Assembly: GCF_002160825.1 (NCBI RefSeq)
Contig: NZ_NFLI01000002.1
Coordinates: forward strand, 124,001 to 188,000
Length of the DNA stretch: 64,000 bases
Direction: 5' to 3'
Source of the DNA: Lachnoclostridium sp. An131
GTDB taxonomy: Bacteria > Bacillota > Clostridia > Lachnospirales > Lachnospiraceae
Positions 53,183-61,999 of the stretch are shown here, in pieces; within the stretch, counting starts at the first letter, position 1; every line of letters starts with the position of its first letter. Made by a program: the position numbers and the translations under genes. The notes beneath the pieces are model-generated. The model had not been told where the DNA came from. It was given only the letters and a program-made list of their open reading frames with translations, and made no database searches.

Positions 53183-54436
53183 TCAGGAATCCTTTGTTCT
53201 CAGGCTGCCCCGGTGCACCGCGTTTTCGCCGTACTTTCTGCGGATTTTTTCCATGGCAGCGTCCAGTTTTTGAAGCTTTTCAGAAGAAGGGGCTTGCGTG
53301 GCCTCTTCTTTTTTTGGCTCTTTTCCTGCAGCCGGCGGAAGATCAAAAATGGACAGCTGAACGGGCTCATCTTTGGCAGTAAGCTTCGAGGAACGGATGC
53401 CAAGAAGGCGTACAGGCCGGCCGTCCCACAATTCGTCAAACAGGGAACAGGCCAGACGGCAGATATCCTCCGCACGGTTGACAGGGGAAAAGGTCTGCGT
53501 CTGATGTGAGGCTTTGGTGAAATCAAAATATTTGATTTCCACGGTCACCGTTCCTGCCAGCTGGCCGGCCTTCTGGAGGCGCCGTGCCACGCTTTCTGAC
53601 AGAGAGAACAGGATTTCATTGGCCTTTGCGGCTTCTGTGACATCTTCCGAAAGCGTAGTGGAGTTCCCGATTCCCTTTGCCTCCTGTTTTTCTGTGACAA
53701 CAGGAGAGGGATCGATGCCGTTTGCATATTCCCACATGAGCTTCCCATGGCTTTTGAAATGTGCGGCCAGAAAGGCGGGATCTGCCTGTGCCAGCTCTCC
53801 GATTGTGCGAAGCCCCAGCCCTTCCAGCTTGGACGCGCTTCTGCGGCCGACCATGAAGAGATCGGACACAGGAAGAGGCCACATTTTTTCTCTGATTTCT
53901 TCAGGATACAGAGTATGTACCTTTCCGGGCTTTTCGAAATCACTGGCCATCTTTGCCAGAACCTTGGCTGTGGAGATTCCTACGTTTACAGTGAAGCCGA
54001 AGGCTTCCAGGATCCGGTCCCGGATGAGCGCGGCAGCCTCTTCGGGAGAGGCATAGCGGGAAGAGACGGAAGTAAAATCCAGATAGCATTCGTCGATGGA
54101 TACCTGCTCCAGCTCGGAAGAAAATTCTTCGGAGAGAAGCTGGATCATAGCCTGGCTGTAACGCCGGTAAAGCTTGTGGTTGGGAGGCTCCATGACGAGG
54201 CCGGGACATTTGCGCAGGGCGGCTGCTACAGGCTCCCCGGTCTGAATTCCATATTTTTTTGCAGGGATAGATTTAGCCAGCACGACGCCGTGGCGGCTTT
54301 TCTCATCTCCGCCTATAATCGAGGGAATGGTCCGCAGGTCGGTTTCGCTTCCGTTTTTCAGCTTTTCCAGGGCAGTCCAGCTCAGATAAGCGGAGTTGAC
54401 GTCGATGTGAAAAATAAGGTGCTTCTGTCCGGCCAT
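53183..54436 (-). CDS. dinB: Y-family DNA polymerase IV
   Basis: 417 residues from the ATG at 54436, which has AGGAGG eight to nine bases upstream; the longer frame to 54475 lacks a site. Catalytic motifs: FHIDVNSAYLSW (Asp12), SIDECYLDFT (Asp-Glu pair) and VNVGISTAKVLAKMAS. VGRRSASKLEGLGLRTIGELA is the thumb helix-hairpin-helix, and the little-finger domain follows. QLSIFDL near residue 370 looks like a beta-clamp binding peptide. It copies past damaged bases. The promoter carries a LexA box, so it belongs to the SOS response. It converges on coaX with 14 bases between. Confidence 0.94.
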   Translation of the reverse strand: MAGQKHLIFHIDVNSAYLSWTALEKLKNGSETDLRTIPSIIGGDEKSRHGVVLAKSIPAKKYGIQTGEPVAAALRKCPGLVMEPPNHKLYRRYSQAMIQLLSEEFSSELEQVSIDECYLDFTSVSSRYASPEEAAALIRDRILEAFGFTVNVGISTAKVLAKMASDFEKPGKVHTLYPEEIREKMWPLPVSDLFMVGRRSASKLEGLGLRTIGELAQADPAFLAAHFKSHGKLMWEYANGIDPSPVVTEKQEAKGIGNSTTLSEDVTEAAKANEILFSLSESVARRLQKAGQLAGTVTVEIKYFDFTKASHQTQTFSPVNRAEDICRLACSLFDELWDGRPVRLLGIRSSKLTAKDEPVQLSIFDLPPAAGKEPKKEEATQAPSSEKLQKLDAAMEKIRRKYGENAVHRGSLRTKDS

Positions 54437-54543
54437 CTGCAGCGCCTCCTTTCCGTCTGGGCAGCGCCGGCGCATGAGGAGCGCTGCCCCTTTGGCGCCG
54501 GCGCGGAGTAAGACACTTACCTATGTTAATTAGAGATAACAAT

Positions 54544-54572
54544 ATTATACCTAACAGAACGTATGTTTGCAA
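54544..54572 (-). promoter_or_regulatory. SOS-controlled dinB promoter with LexA box
   Basis: On the minus strand, TTGCAA (54572-54567), 17-base spacer, perfect TATAAT (54549-54544). Within it, AAACATACGTTC (54568-54557) fits the Gram-positive LexA consensus GAACN4GTTY (read on plus as GAACGTATGTTT). Binding there would block the promoter. Confidence 0.82.
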
Positions 54573-54597
54573 GGAGTAAATGGTACAAAGTGACGGT

Positions 54598-54626
54598 TTG
54601 ACAGCCTGTGCCGAACGCGGTACACT
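54598..54626 (+). promoter_or_regulatory. Promoter of hydG
   Basis: TTGACA (54598-54603), 17-base spacer, TACACT (54621-54626). It excludes the in-frame start at 54608 and supports ATG 54710. Confidence 0.8.
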
Positions 54627-54709
54627 GGAACACGAAAGCAGGCAAACCATATGCAGAAAGCGTCCAGACGCATCTGCGCCGGAAGAACAGGAAAGAGGGT
54701 ATTATCATC

Positions 54710-56128
54710 ATGTATAACGCAGCATCGAAACGCGCAGAGGAGTTTATTGACCATGAAGAAATCCTGGCATCGATTCAGTTCGCCCAGGAAAATAAGAATA
54801 ACCGTCCCTACATAGAGTCGCTGATAGAGCGTGCGGCGGACTGCAGGGGGCTGAATCACCGGGAGGCCATGGCGCTTCTGGAATGTGAGGAGCCGGATCT
54901 GGTGGAGCGGATGTTTCATCTGGCCAGAGAAATCAAGCAGAAATTTTATGGCAACCGGATTGTCATGTTTGCCCCTTTGTATCTTTCCAATTACTGCGTG
55001 AATGGATGTACCTACTGCCCCTATCATGCAAAAAACAAGCATATTGCGAGAAAGAAGCTGACACAGGAGGAAATCCGAAGGGAGGTCATTGCCCTTCAGG
55101 ATATGGGGCATAAGCGGCTGGCACTGGAGACGGGGGAGGATCCGGTCAATAACCCGATCGAATACGTGCTGGAGAGTATTCAGACGATCTACAGCATTCA
55201 GCATAAAAACGGCGCTATCCGCCGGGTCAATGTAAACATTGCTGCGACGACAGTGGAAAATTACCGAAAGCTGAAGGAAGCAGGCATAGGGACTTATATC
55301 TTGTTCCAGGAGACGTATCATAAGGAAAATTACGAGAAGCTTCATCCCACAGGCCCGAAGCACGATTATGCATGGCATACCGAGGCCATGGACCGGGCCA
55401 TGGAGGGCGGGATTGACGATGTGGGCATCGGAGTTCTGTTCGGCCTGAATATGTACCGTTATGATTTCGTGGGGCTCCTGATGCATGCGGAGCACCTGGA
55501 GGCGGCCTGCGGCGTCGGTCCCCATACGATCAGTGTCCCGCGTATCCGGAACGCGGATGATATCGACGCCTCCACTTTTGAAAATGCTATTTCCGATGAC
55601 CTGTTTGCGAAGATTGTGGCAGTGATACGCATCGCAGTTCCCTATACGGGAATGATTATTTCGACCCGGGAGTCCAAGGCCACGAGAGAGAAGGTTCTCG
55701 AGCTGGGAGTATCTCAGATAAGCGGAGGATCACGCACCAGCGTCGGCGGCTATGTGGAACCGGAGGAGGAAGAGGAAAACTCCGCACAGTTCGATGTGAG
55801 CGATACGCGCAGCCTTGACGAGGTGGTAAACTGGCTGCTGGATCTGGGCTGTATTCCGAGCTTTTGTACAGCCTGCTACCGGGAAGGACGGACAGGAGAC
55901 AGGTTTATGTCTCTGGTGAAATCCGGGCAGATAGCCAACTGCTGCCAGCCCAATGCACTGATGACGCTGAAGGAATACCTGGTAGATTATGCGTCTGAGG
56001 ATACAAAAAGAAAGGGAGAGGTGGTCATTGCGGAGGAGCTGAAGAAGGTATCCAGCGACAAGATCCGCGCGATCGCAGCCCGCAATCTGGAGGAGATTGA
56101 GCATGGAAAAAGAGATTTCAGGTTCTAG
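54710..56128 (+). CDS. hydG: [FeFe]-hydrogenase maturation radical SAM enzyme HydG
   Basis: 472 residues from ATG 54710, as usual for HydG. The radical SAM cluster motif is CVNGCTYC (Cx3Cx2C). The C-terminal second cluster motif is CTAC followed about 22 residues later by ANCCQPNALMTLKEYL. The GETYHxEN-type stretch LFQETYHKENYEKLHPTGPKHDY is also present. It cleaves tyrosine to make the CO and CN ligands of the hydrogenase H-cluster. HydE, HydF and the hydrogenase are not in the window, so the maturation genes are scattered. A small Cys-rich protein gene overlaps its end. Confidence 0.95.
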   Translation: MYNAASKRAEEFIDHEEILASIQFAQENKNNRPYIESLIERAADCRGLNHREAMALLECEEPDLVERMFHLAREIKQKFYGNRIVMFAPLYLSNYCVNGCTYCPYHAKNKHIARKKLTQEEIRREVIALQDMGHKRLALETGEDPVNNPIEYVLESIQTIYSIQHKNGAIRRVNVNIAATTVENYRKLKEAGIGTYILFQETYHKENYEKLHPTGPKHDYAWHTEAMDRAMEGGIDDVGIGVLFGLNMYRYDFVGLLMHAEHLEAACGVGPHTISVPRIRNADDIDASTFENAISDDLFAKIVAVIRIAVPYTGMIISTRESKATREKVLELGVSQISGGSRTSVGGYVEPEEEEENSAQFDVSDTRSLDEVVNWLLDLGCIPSFCTACYREGRTGDRFMSLVKSGQIANCCQPNALMTLKEYLVDYASEDTKRKGEVVIAEELKKVSSDKIRAIAARNLEEIEHGKRDFRF

Positions 56129-56375
56129 TCAGGACTTCTGGGCCTCTTCAAGAAAATACCGGCAGGCAGCAGGAGCTGTTCCCGGGCAGGAGCAGGAAGA
56201 GGACGACAGATATTATACGCAGAAATTTGACTCCCGCTGTCCGGTGGACGCCTCAAAGGTCGTCCACACGGTACGGTTTATGAAAGCAACCTGCACCCGG
56301 GTGGATGATATGGTAGATGATTTCCGCTGCAGCAGGGACAGCAAGTGCGTGAAATGCACAGAAAATTACCGGTGA
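56103..56375 (+). CDS. Small Cys-rich protein linked to hydG, function unknown
   Basis: 90 residues from ATG 56103 (GGAGG before it), overlapping the end of hydG by 26 bases. It is acidic and polar in the first half (GQEQEEDDRYY). Five cysteines lie in the second half: Cys46, Cys64, Cys76, Cys82 and Cys85, the last three as Cx5Cx2C. Such spacing could bind iron-sulfur or zinc. It is not the TM1266-type hydrogenase regulator, and I know no family for it. Translational coupling with hydG suggests a role in hydrogenase maturation (inference). Confidence 0.7.
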   Translation: MEKEISGSSQDFWASSRKYRQAAGAVPGQEQEEDDRYYTQKFDSRCPVDASKVVHTVRFMKATCTRVDDMVDDFRCSRDSKCVKCTENYR

Positions 56376-56454
56376 AGTCCTCTGTGGGGAAGCAGCGCTG
56401 CTGCGGGGAGGTACAGATGCAGGGAGGCACGGAGCAGTACGGGGCGGGCCGCCG

Positions 56455-56494
56455 CAAAATGTTGCGGCGGCCCGTTGCTTTTTTAGCAGTGACC
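56455..56494 (+). terminator. Rho-independent terminator after the hydG operon
   Basis: CGGGCCGCCGCAA and TTGCGGCGGCCCG are perfect 13-base arms around AATG-like loop bases, followed by TTGCTTTTTT. Confidence 0.92.
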
Positions 56495-56555
56495 CATTAT
56501 AATAAATGTAATATTTGAAACAGCCTGGCCAGGCGGGAAGCTTAATCTGCCGTCT

Positions 56556-56604
56556 GGCCGTTTCTGTCATACTATGAAAACGCCGGCTGTTTCTGTCATA
56601 CTAT
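56556..56604 (+). repeat. Direct repeat of 20 bp ahead of the carbamate kinase gene
   Basis: GGC(C/T)GTTTCTGTCATACTAT occurs at 56556-56575 and 56585-56604, 29 bases apart and one base different. The first copy ends a weak hairpin (GGCCAG near 56527 with CTGGCC near 56554). The pair lies 26 bases ahead of the start, so it may be regulatory or a slippage duplication. Confidence 0.7.
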
Positions 56605-56629
56605 TAAAAAACGAATGAGGTAAATGGAT

Positions 56630-57562
56630 ATGGAAAAGAAAAAAGTAGTACTTGCTTTGGGACATAAAGCGCTGGGCACGACGCTGCCGGAACAGATGAC
56701 TGCCGTAAAAGGAGCTGCGAAGGCTGTAGCAGATCTGGTAGAGGAGGGCTGCCAGCTGGCAATCTGCCACAGCAATGCGCCGCAGGTAGGCATGATCCAT
56801 ACGGCGCTGAATGAATTTGGAAAGGAGCACCAGGATTATACCTTTGCGCCTATGTCCGTCTGCTCTGCCATGAGCCAGGGATATATCGGGTATGATCTGC
56901 AGAATGCTATCCGGGAGGAGCTGCTTTCCAGGGGAATTATGAAGACGGTGAGCACGATTATCACGCAGGTGGTAGTGGACCCGTATGACGATGCTTTTGC
57001 GGAGCCTATCAAGGTGATCGGACGCTATATGACGGCAGAAGAAGCGGCTGCAGAGGAAGAAAAGGGCAATTTCGTCGTGGAAGAAGAGGGCAAAGGATTC
57101 CGGAGAATTGTCGCAGCCCCGAAGCCGAAGGAGATTGTAGAGATTGAAGCCATCCGCACGCTGCTTGACGCGGATCAGATTGTAATTGCCTGCGGCGGAG
57201 GCGGCATTCCCGTGCTGCGCCAGCGGAATCATCTGAAAGGGGCCAGCGCAGTCATTGAAAAGGATTACGCCAGCGGAAAGATGGCGGAGCTTCTGGATGC
57301 GGATATGCTGATGATTCTGACCGGACAGGAGAAAATGGCTATCAACTACGGAACGGAACGGGAAAAGCAGCTGGATGTGGTAAGTCCGGAGCAGGTAGAG
57401 GAATATGCGGCGGCGGGCCAGTTCCCCAGAGCTTCCATTCTTCCGAAGATGGCGGCAGGAGCCTCCTTTGTATCGGGCAGAGAAGGCCGCGTGGCGGTTA
57501 TCGCAGAGCTTACGAAGGCCAGGGAAGCCTTCCATGAGAAGGCCGGAACCATTATCAGATAA
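56630..57562 (+). CDS. arcC: Carbamate kinase-like amino acid kinase with variant motifs
   Basis: 310 residues from ATG 56630 (TGAGG nine bases before; ATG 56624 is too close). The fold and length match carbamate kinase (ArcC): LGRYMTAEEA-like central part, IACGGGGIPV, AVIEKDYASGKMAELLDADML, LTGQEKMAINYGT and FPRASILPKMAAGASFV. It would make ATP from carbamoyl phosphate and ADP. The first phosphate loop is ALGHKALG instead of the usual ALGGNAL, and CHSNAPQVG replaces HGNGPQVG. These changes touch the active site, so the exact substrate or rate may differ. No arcA, arcB or ureidotransferase gene is nearby. Confidence 0.85.
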   Translation: MEKKKVVLALGHKALGTTLPEQMTAVKGAAKAVADLVEEGCQLAICHSNAPQVGMIHTALNEFGKEHQDYTFAPMSVCSAMSQGYIGYDLQNAIREELLSRGIMKTVSTIITQVVVDPYDDAFAEPIKVIGRYMTAEEAAAEEEKGNFVVEEEGKGFRRIVAAPKPKEIVEIEAIRTLLDADQIVIACGGGGIPVLRQRNHLKGASAVIEKDYASGKMAELLDADMLMILTGQEKMAINYGTEREKQLDVVSPEQVEEYAAAGQFPRASILPKMAAGASFVSGREGRVAVIAELTKAREAFHEKAGTIIR

Positions 57563-57579
57563 CGCTGGAAGGATAAAAC

Positions 57580-59061
57580 ATGGAAGAAAAGATACAGAAA
57601 AGCCTGCTCCTCATATTCTCTGGAGTTTTTGCAGTAATATGGGCGGTTCTCTGGCTTACAGCGGCATCCTATATGAATCACAGCAAGCTTGTATGCCTTC
57701 TGGCGGCAGCCTTGCTTGTCCTGATGCTCCTTATGGTATATCTGACCGGAAGAATTTCCCGGAGTCTCCAGAATCCGGGACGGTTCTGGAGAGGCCTCTC
57801 CTGCCTTCTCCTGCTTCTGATGGCGGCGGGCCTCTTTTACGCAGGCATGGAGCTTAAGGTATATCCGAGCTGGGATTTCGGTTCGGTTTACCAGGGGGCT
57901 GTAGAGATAGCTGAGAATGGGGCCTTTTCGGACAACAGCAACTGGTACTTTACGACGTACCCCAATAATGTGGCTGTCTGTATGCTTCTGGCAGGCTTTT
58001 TCAAGCTGTTCGGCGGCCTGTGCTCCTATATAACGCTGGGGATTCTGCTGAATATTGCGCTGATTCTGCTGGGAATGGTTTTCACCTTTTTTCTGGCGGA
58101 GAAGCTGTATGGGAGCAGGACCGCTTTTTTAATCATATTCTGCTGCGTGCTCTTTATGCCGTTCTATATGCATGCTCCGATTTTCTATACGGATACCTTT
58201 GCCCTTCCCTTTGTGACAGGCACTTTTCTCTCTTATCAGTACCGGAAAAAGGATGCGAAGTGGCTGCTTCTGACAGCGGCGGTGCTTGCAGTCGGTTATA
58301 AGGTAAAGGGGAGTCTTGGAGTAATTCTGGTGGCTCTGCTGATTCATCTCTGGCTTCAGAAGGAAAAAGTGTCAGAGCGGCTGAAGAAGAGCCTTTATCT
58401 GGTTACACCCTTTGTGTGTCTGGTTATGCTGCTGACCGCTGTACCCGCCAGAATGCCGTTTTTCGACGCCTCAGACAGAGAGAAAAATGAATTTCCGATG
58501 GAGCACTGGCTGGCGATGGGGCTGGTAGACAGCGGCGGTTACAATGCGGGTGTGTACTGGATGACTGCCTCCACAGAAGGAAAAGAGGCCAAAAAAGAAG
58601 TAGACCGGCAGTTTATCCGCGATACGCTGGAGGAATACGGCGTCTCCGGAATGCTGGAGCATTTAAAGGACAAGATAGAATTTACCTGGGGTGACGGTGT
58701 GTACTTTGCACCGGAGAAGCTGAAACGGGAGCCGGTAAAGGAAAGCCCACTTCATTCCTGGGTACTGTATGACGGGGCAGATTATTCAAAAACTTATCTG
58801 TACTGCAGTGCGGTTCAGCTTCTGCTCCTGGCAGGAATCCTGCTTTCTGTGCTGCGCAATTTCCTGGAAAGGGGAAAAATCCGGGAGATTCAGGCAATGC
58901 AGCTGGCAGTATTCGGCTTATTTTTGTTCCTGCTCGCCTGGGAGACCCGGTCCCGGTATCTGCTGAATTTTGTGCCTGTCTTTCTGCTGCTGGGCGTGGA
59001 CGGCGCGCAGGGAGCAGCCGGCTGGCTGAAGCGTATAGTTCCGGTGCGCCGGAAAGTGTAA
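57580..59061 (+). CDS. GT-C type membrane glycosyltransferase-like protein
   Basis: 493 residues with about 11-12 membrane segments. The loop after the third segment, KVYPSWDFGSVYQGAVEIAENG, carries an acidic motif (WDFG) where GT39/ArnT-like enzymes have their catalytic Asp. FYTDTFALPFVTG and the closing WETRSRYLLNFVPVFLLLGVDG fit the dolichyl-phosphate-mannose/ArnT class. It would transfer a sugar from a lipid carrier outside the membrane. It lies 17 bases after arcC but belongs by theme with the polysaccharide genes. Donor and acceptor are unknown. Confidence 0.82.
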   Translation: MEEKIQKSLLLIFSGVFAVIWAVLWLTAASYMNHSKLVCLLAAALLVLMLLMVYLTGRISRSLQNPGRFWRGLSCLLLLLMAAGLFYAGMELKVYPSWDFGSVYQGAVEIAENGAFSDNSNWYFTTYPNNVAVCMLLAGFFKLFGGLCSYITLGILLNIALILLGMVFTFFLAEKLYGSRTAFLIIFCCVLFMPFYMHAPIFYTDTFALPFVTGTFLSYQYRKKDAKWLLLTAAVLAVGYKVKGSLGVILVALLIHLWLQKEKVSERLKKSLYLVTPFVCLVMLLTAVPARMPFFDASDREKNEFPMEHWLAMGLVDSGGYNAGVYWMTASTEGKEAKKEVDRQFIRDTLEEYGVSGMLEHLKDKIEFTWGDGVYFAPEKLKREPVKESPLHSWVLYDGADYSKTYLYCSAVQLLLLAGILLSVLRNFLERGKIREIQAMQLAVFGLFLFLLAWETRSRYLLNFVPVFLLLGVDGAQGAAGWLKRIVPVRRKV

Positions 59062-59082
59062 GGTAGATTCTGAGCAAAAGCT

Positions 59083-59110
59083 ATCCCCGGTCAAGGACCG
59101 GGGATTTTTT
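59083..59110. terminator. Bidirectional terminator between convergent genes
   Basis: ATCCCCGGTC (59083-59092) and GACCGGGGAT (59096-59105) form a perfect stem. It has TTTTTT on the plus side and AGCTTTTGC when read on the minus side. Confidence 0.88.
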
Positions 59111-59115
59111 CTTGC

Positions 59116-60630
59116 CTAGTATACGATAGACAGATGAACTATTTTCTTGCCATACCACTCCGCAGTAGCCTGATTTCTCCAATTTTCCGGATCTGTCGAG
59201 ATGTCCTCCAAATCTAGAAGATGCGGCCGTACTGAAAAATTGGGAACCCAGACTTCATCGACACCTTCCATAGTAAGAAGGGCAATGCGGTGCAACACTT
59301 CCTGATGATAGGACTGGGCGTAGCCTTCTGAGAGATCATGTACAGCAGATTTAGTGGCCAAATCTTGATGATAAGTGAAAAATATCATGAAGATCAGACT
59401 GGCAGAAATGGACACCAGAAACACCTTATGGTATTTTTTTGTGAACGATTGCCAGAAACACAGCAGTGAATCTCTCTGGGATACGTCGTAAGCCTGCAGC
59501 CTGCTGTGGAGCCAGCCAAACAGATAGAAAAGGTTTAAGATGACAAGCATATAATAGGTCATCATGATAATGTTAAGCGTGCGATCGAAAATAACCGAGG
59601 TTCCCAATGCGTAGGTGTTGGGAGCGAAGGCGCTGGATAATACACAAAAGGAAGCAAGCAGGATAAGTCCTGGCAGCGGAAAGGAGGCCTGAATATGGGA
59701 AACGGCATTCCACAGGATCGGAATCAGGAAAAGCAGGGCGAGGATAAAAAAGGAATTATTCCATTCACCCATATAATTCAGGCAGTACCGGAAGGCCTGA
59801 TAGATGGAGGAAAGAGGTTCCATAAGGCCGGCAGTACCCTCTTCACGAACCAGATTTCCAGGTGCTGATACACAGATAAAAAAGCTGGACAGGTTGATGC
59901 ACCATGGAAGGACCAGCCAGCAGGCTTGTTTTTTCTTATAATAAATACAGAAAACGGCAAAGACGACAAATAGCACAGCCGTAAGAAGGCCTGTGACAAA
60001 ATTGGCTCCGCCTGTCATAAAGGCCAGAAGACAGGCGCAGAGCATATAGATGATTTTTCTGCTCTTTTTTGTGGTTTTCAGCCATGACAGCATGTAGGCA
60101 AAAAGCAGAAGCATGCAGGAGTGCATGAAAATATAATGTACAGCGCCGCAATACCAGTAAAAGGCCTCAGAAGCAGCGGGAAGGAGCTGTGTACACAGAA
60201 AAAGAAGCGTAACCGTAATGATACGGCAATATTCTTTTCGAATCTGATACCAGTCCCTGAGAAGTACCTTTAAAAAAATGCTGGTGGAAAGGATCAGAGC
60301 ACCCAGCATAATGAAGGTAGTCAGAGGGTACAAGCGTTCGCTGATAACTGCCGGCTGTAAGGCCATAAAAAAAGCAGATACGAAAGGTCCCTGATAGCTG
60401 AACCAGGAGTCCCGGGCGGTAGTTAGAGCCGCTTTCACTACCTCCAGAAGGGAATGAGAGGATTCCCATGCGAAATGCGCCGCCATTCCATAGGTAAAAT
60501 CGTCTCCTACAGGATGATTATAAAATGCCATGACCAGCAGGGGAATAAGACTCAAAATAAACAGGATTTCAAGCACAAGGCAGATTCTTCCTGCCAGTGA
60601 ATCAGGAAGCTTTAATTTTAAATTTTTCAT
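59116..60630 (-). CDS. Multi-pass membrane protein, DUF6056-like
   Basis: 504 residues with about ten to twelve membrane segments. The N-terminal MAFYNHPVGDDFTYG has an acidic pair after the first membrane segment, as in many GT-C-like surface-glycan proteins. SVIFDRTLNIIMMTYYMLV and the soluble end (VDEVWVPNFSVRPHLLDLEDISTDPENW) resemble the DUF6056 family. It stands alone on the minus strand inside a plus-strand glycan region. Its DNA is visibly more AT-rich than its neighbours, so it may have been acquired separately. Function unknown; a glycosyltransferase or glycan-modifying role is inferred. Confidence 0.78.
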   Translation of the reverse strand: MKNLKLKLPDSLAGRICLVLEILFILSLIPLLVMAFYNHPVGDDFTYGMAAHFAWESSHSLLEVVKAALTTARDSWFSYQGPFVSAFFMALQPAVISERLYPLTTFIMLGALILSTSIFLKVLLRDWYQIRKEYCRIITVTLLFLCTQLLPAASEAFYWYCGAVHYIFMHSCMLLLFAYMLSWLKTTKKSRKIIYMLCACLLAFMTGGANFVTGLLTAVLFVVFAVFCIYYKKKQACWLVLPWCINLSSFFICVSAPGNLVREEGTAGLMEPLSSIYQAFRYCLNYMGEWNNSFFILALLFLIPILWNAVSHIQASFPLPGLILLASFCVLSSAFAPNTYALGTSVIFDRTLNIIMMTYYMLVILNLFYLFGWLHSRLQAYDVSQRDSLLCFWQSFTKKYHKVFLVSISASLIFMIFFTYHQDLATKSAVHDLSEGYAQSYHQEVLHRIALLTMEGVDEVWVPNFSVRPHLLDLEDISTDPENWRNQATAEWYGKKIVHLSIVY

Positions 60631-60744
60631 ATATACCTCTTCTGCATTATATAAATTTAGAAAATACTATTGTCAGAATAGACCAAATCAACATTCCGGT
60701 CAAGTAAAAAAGCGAAGAGAGACGGAATGGAGCTCTTAAAAATG

Positions 60745-60830
60745 TTGCCCTTCCGGCCGTTTAATGATATACTACTGCTGAAAGTACCATAATTACGCAT
60801 ATTATACGGTGATAATCTGCGCAATTATGG
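60745..60830 (+). promoter_or_regulatory. rfbB promoter and long 5' UTR hairpin
   Basis: TTGCCC (60745-60750), 17-base spacer, TATACT (60768-60773). Downstream of the predicted +1, CCATAATTACGCA (60787-60799) pairs with TGCGCAATTATGG (60818-60830) with one mismatch. Inside it, ATTAT pairs with ATAAT around ACGGTG. This 44-base hairpin ends 30 bases before the rfbB start and is not a terminator (no T-run). Confidence 0.7.
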
Positions 60831-60860
60831 CTAATGAACGAATCAGGAGGGAAATTTTAA

Positions 60861-61943
60861 ATGAGAACCTATCTCGTTACCGGTGGAGCGGGCTTCATCG
60901 GTTCCAACTATATTCACTATATGTTCCGTAAATACGGAGATTCTATCCGTATCATCAATGTGGACGCTCTGACCTACGCGGGTAATCTGGAAAACCTGAA
61001 GGATGTGGAGAATCGTGAAAACTATACCTTCATTAAGGCTGATATCCGTGACCGCGAGGCGATTGAAAAAATTTTTGAGGAAAATGATATTGACCGGGTC
61101 GTACATTTTGCAGCGGAGAGCCATGTGGACCGCAGCATCCGCAACCCGGAAATTTTTGTGGAGACGAATGTACTGGGCACGCTTGTGATGCTGAACGCTG
61201 CGAAGAAGGCCTGGGAGCTGCCGGACGGAAGCTATAAGGAGGACAAGCGGTTCCTGCATGTGTCTACGGACGAGGTGTATGGCTCCCTGGAGGAGGGAGA
61301 TACCTATTTTTATGAGACGACTCCCATCGATCCCCACAGCCCCTATTCTGCCAGCAAGGCCTCCTCGGACATGCTGGTGAAGGCATACTGGGATACCTAC
61401 CGCTTCCCGGCCAATATCACAAACTGCAGCAATAACTACGGTCCCTATCAGTTCCCGGAGAAGCTGATTCCGCTGATTATTAATAATGCGCTGCAGGGTA
61501 AGAAGCTGCCCGTTTATGGCGACGGAAAGAATGTGCGCGACTGGCTTTATGTGGATGACCATGCGAAGGCCATTGATATGGTTCAGGAAAAAGGACGCCT
61601 GGGCGAGCGTTATAATATTGGCGGTCATAATGAGAAGCAGAACATCGAGATTATCCATATCATTCTGGACACCCTCCAGGAGATGCTTCCGGACGACGAT
61701 CCGAGAAAGAAGCTGGTGAGCACGGATCTGATTACGTATGTGGAGGATCGCAAAGGGCATGACCGCCGCTACGCGATCGCGCCGGATAAAATCAAGGAGG
61801 AGATCGGCTGGTACCCGGAGACCATGTTCAAGGATGGCATCCGTCTGACGATTCAGTGGTTTTTCGAGCATGAGGACTGGATGAAGAACGTAACCAGCGG
61901 GGATTATCAGAAGTATTACGAGGAAATGTACCAGGAGAAATAG
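60861..61943 (+). CDS. rfbB: dTDP-glucose 4,6-dehydratase
   Basis: 360 residues, normal for RfbB/RmlB. The Rossmann motif [14 protein letters not shown] binds [15 protein letters not shown] is the family hallmark. [12 protein letters not shown] supplies the active-site Thr-Asp-Glu, and [12 protein letters not shown] gives the catalytic YxxxK. It converts dTDP-glucose to dTDP-4-keto-6-deoxyglucose for rhamnose. AGGAGG precedes the start. rfbA and rfbC follow in one operon; rfbD is not seen before the window ends. Confidence 0.96.
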   Translation: MRTYLVTGGAGFIGSNYIHYMFRKYGDSIRIINVDALTYAGNLENLKDVENRENYTFIKADIRDREAIEKIFEENDIDRVVHFAAESHVDRSIRNPEIFVETNVLGTLVMLNAAKKAWELPDGSYKEDKRFLHVSTDEVYGSLEEGDTYFYETTPIDPHSPYSASKASSDMLVKAYWDTYRFPANITNCSNNYGPYQFPEKLIPLIINNALQGKKLPVYGDGKNVRDWLYVDDHAKAIDMVQEKGRLGERYNIGGHNEKQNIEIIHIILDTLQEMLPDDDPRKKLVSTDLITYVEDRKGHDRRYAIAPDKIKEEIGWYPETMFKDGIRLTIQWFFEHEDWMKNVTSGDYQKYYEEMYQEK

Positions 61944-61999
61944 CAGGCAGGAGGAAAGGGCGCTCAGCCCTTGGAACTGTTGAATACGGAGGTTATGTG

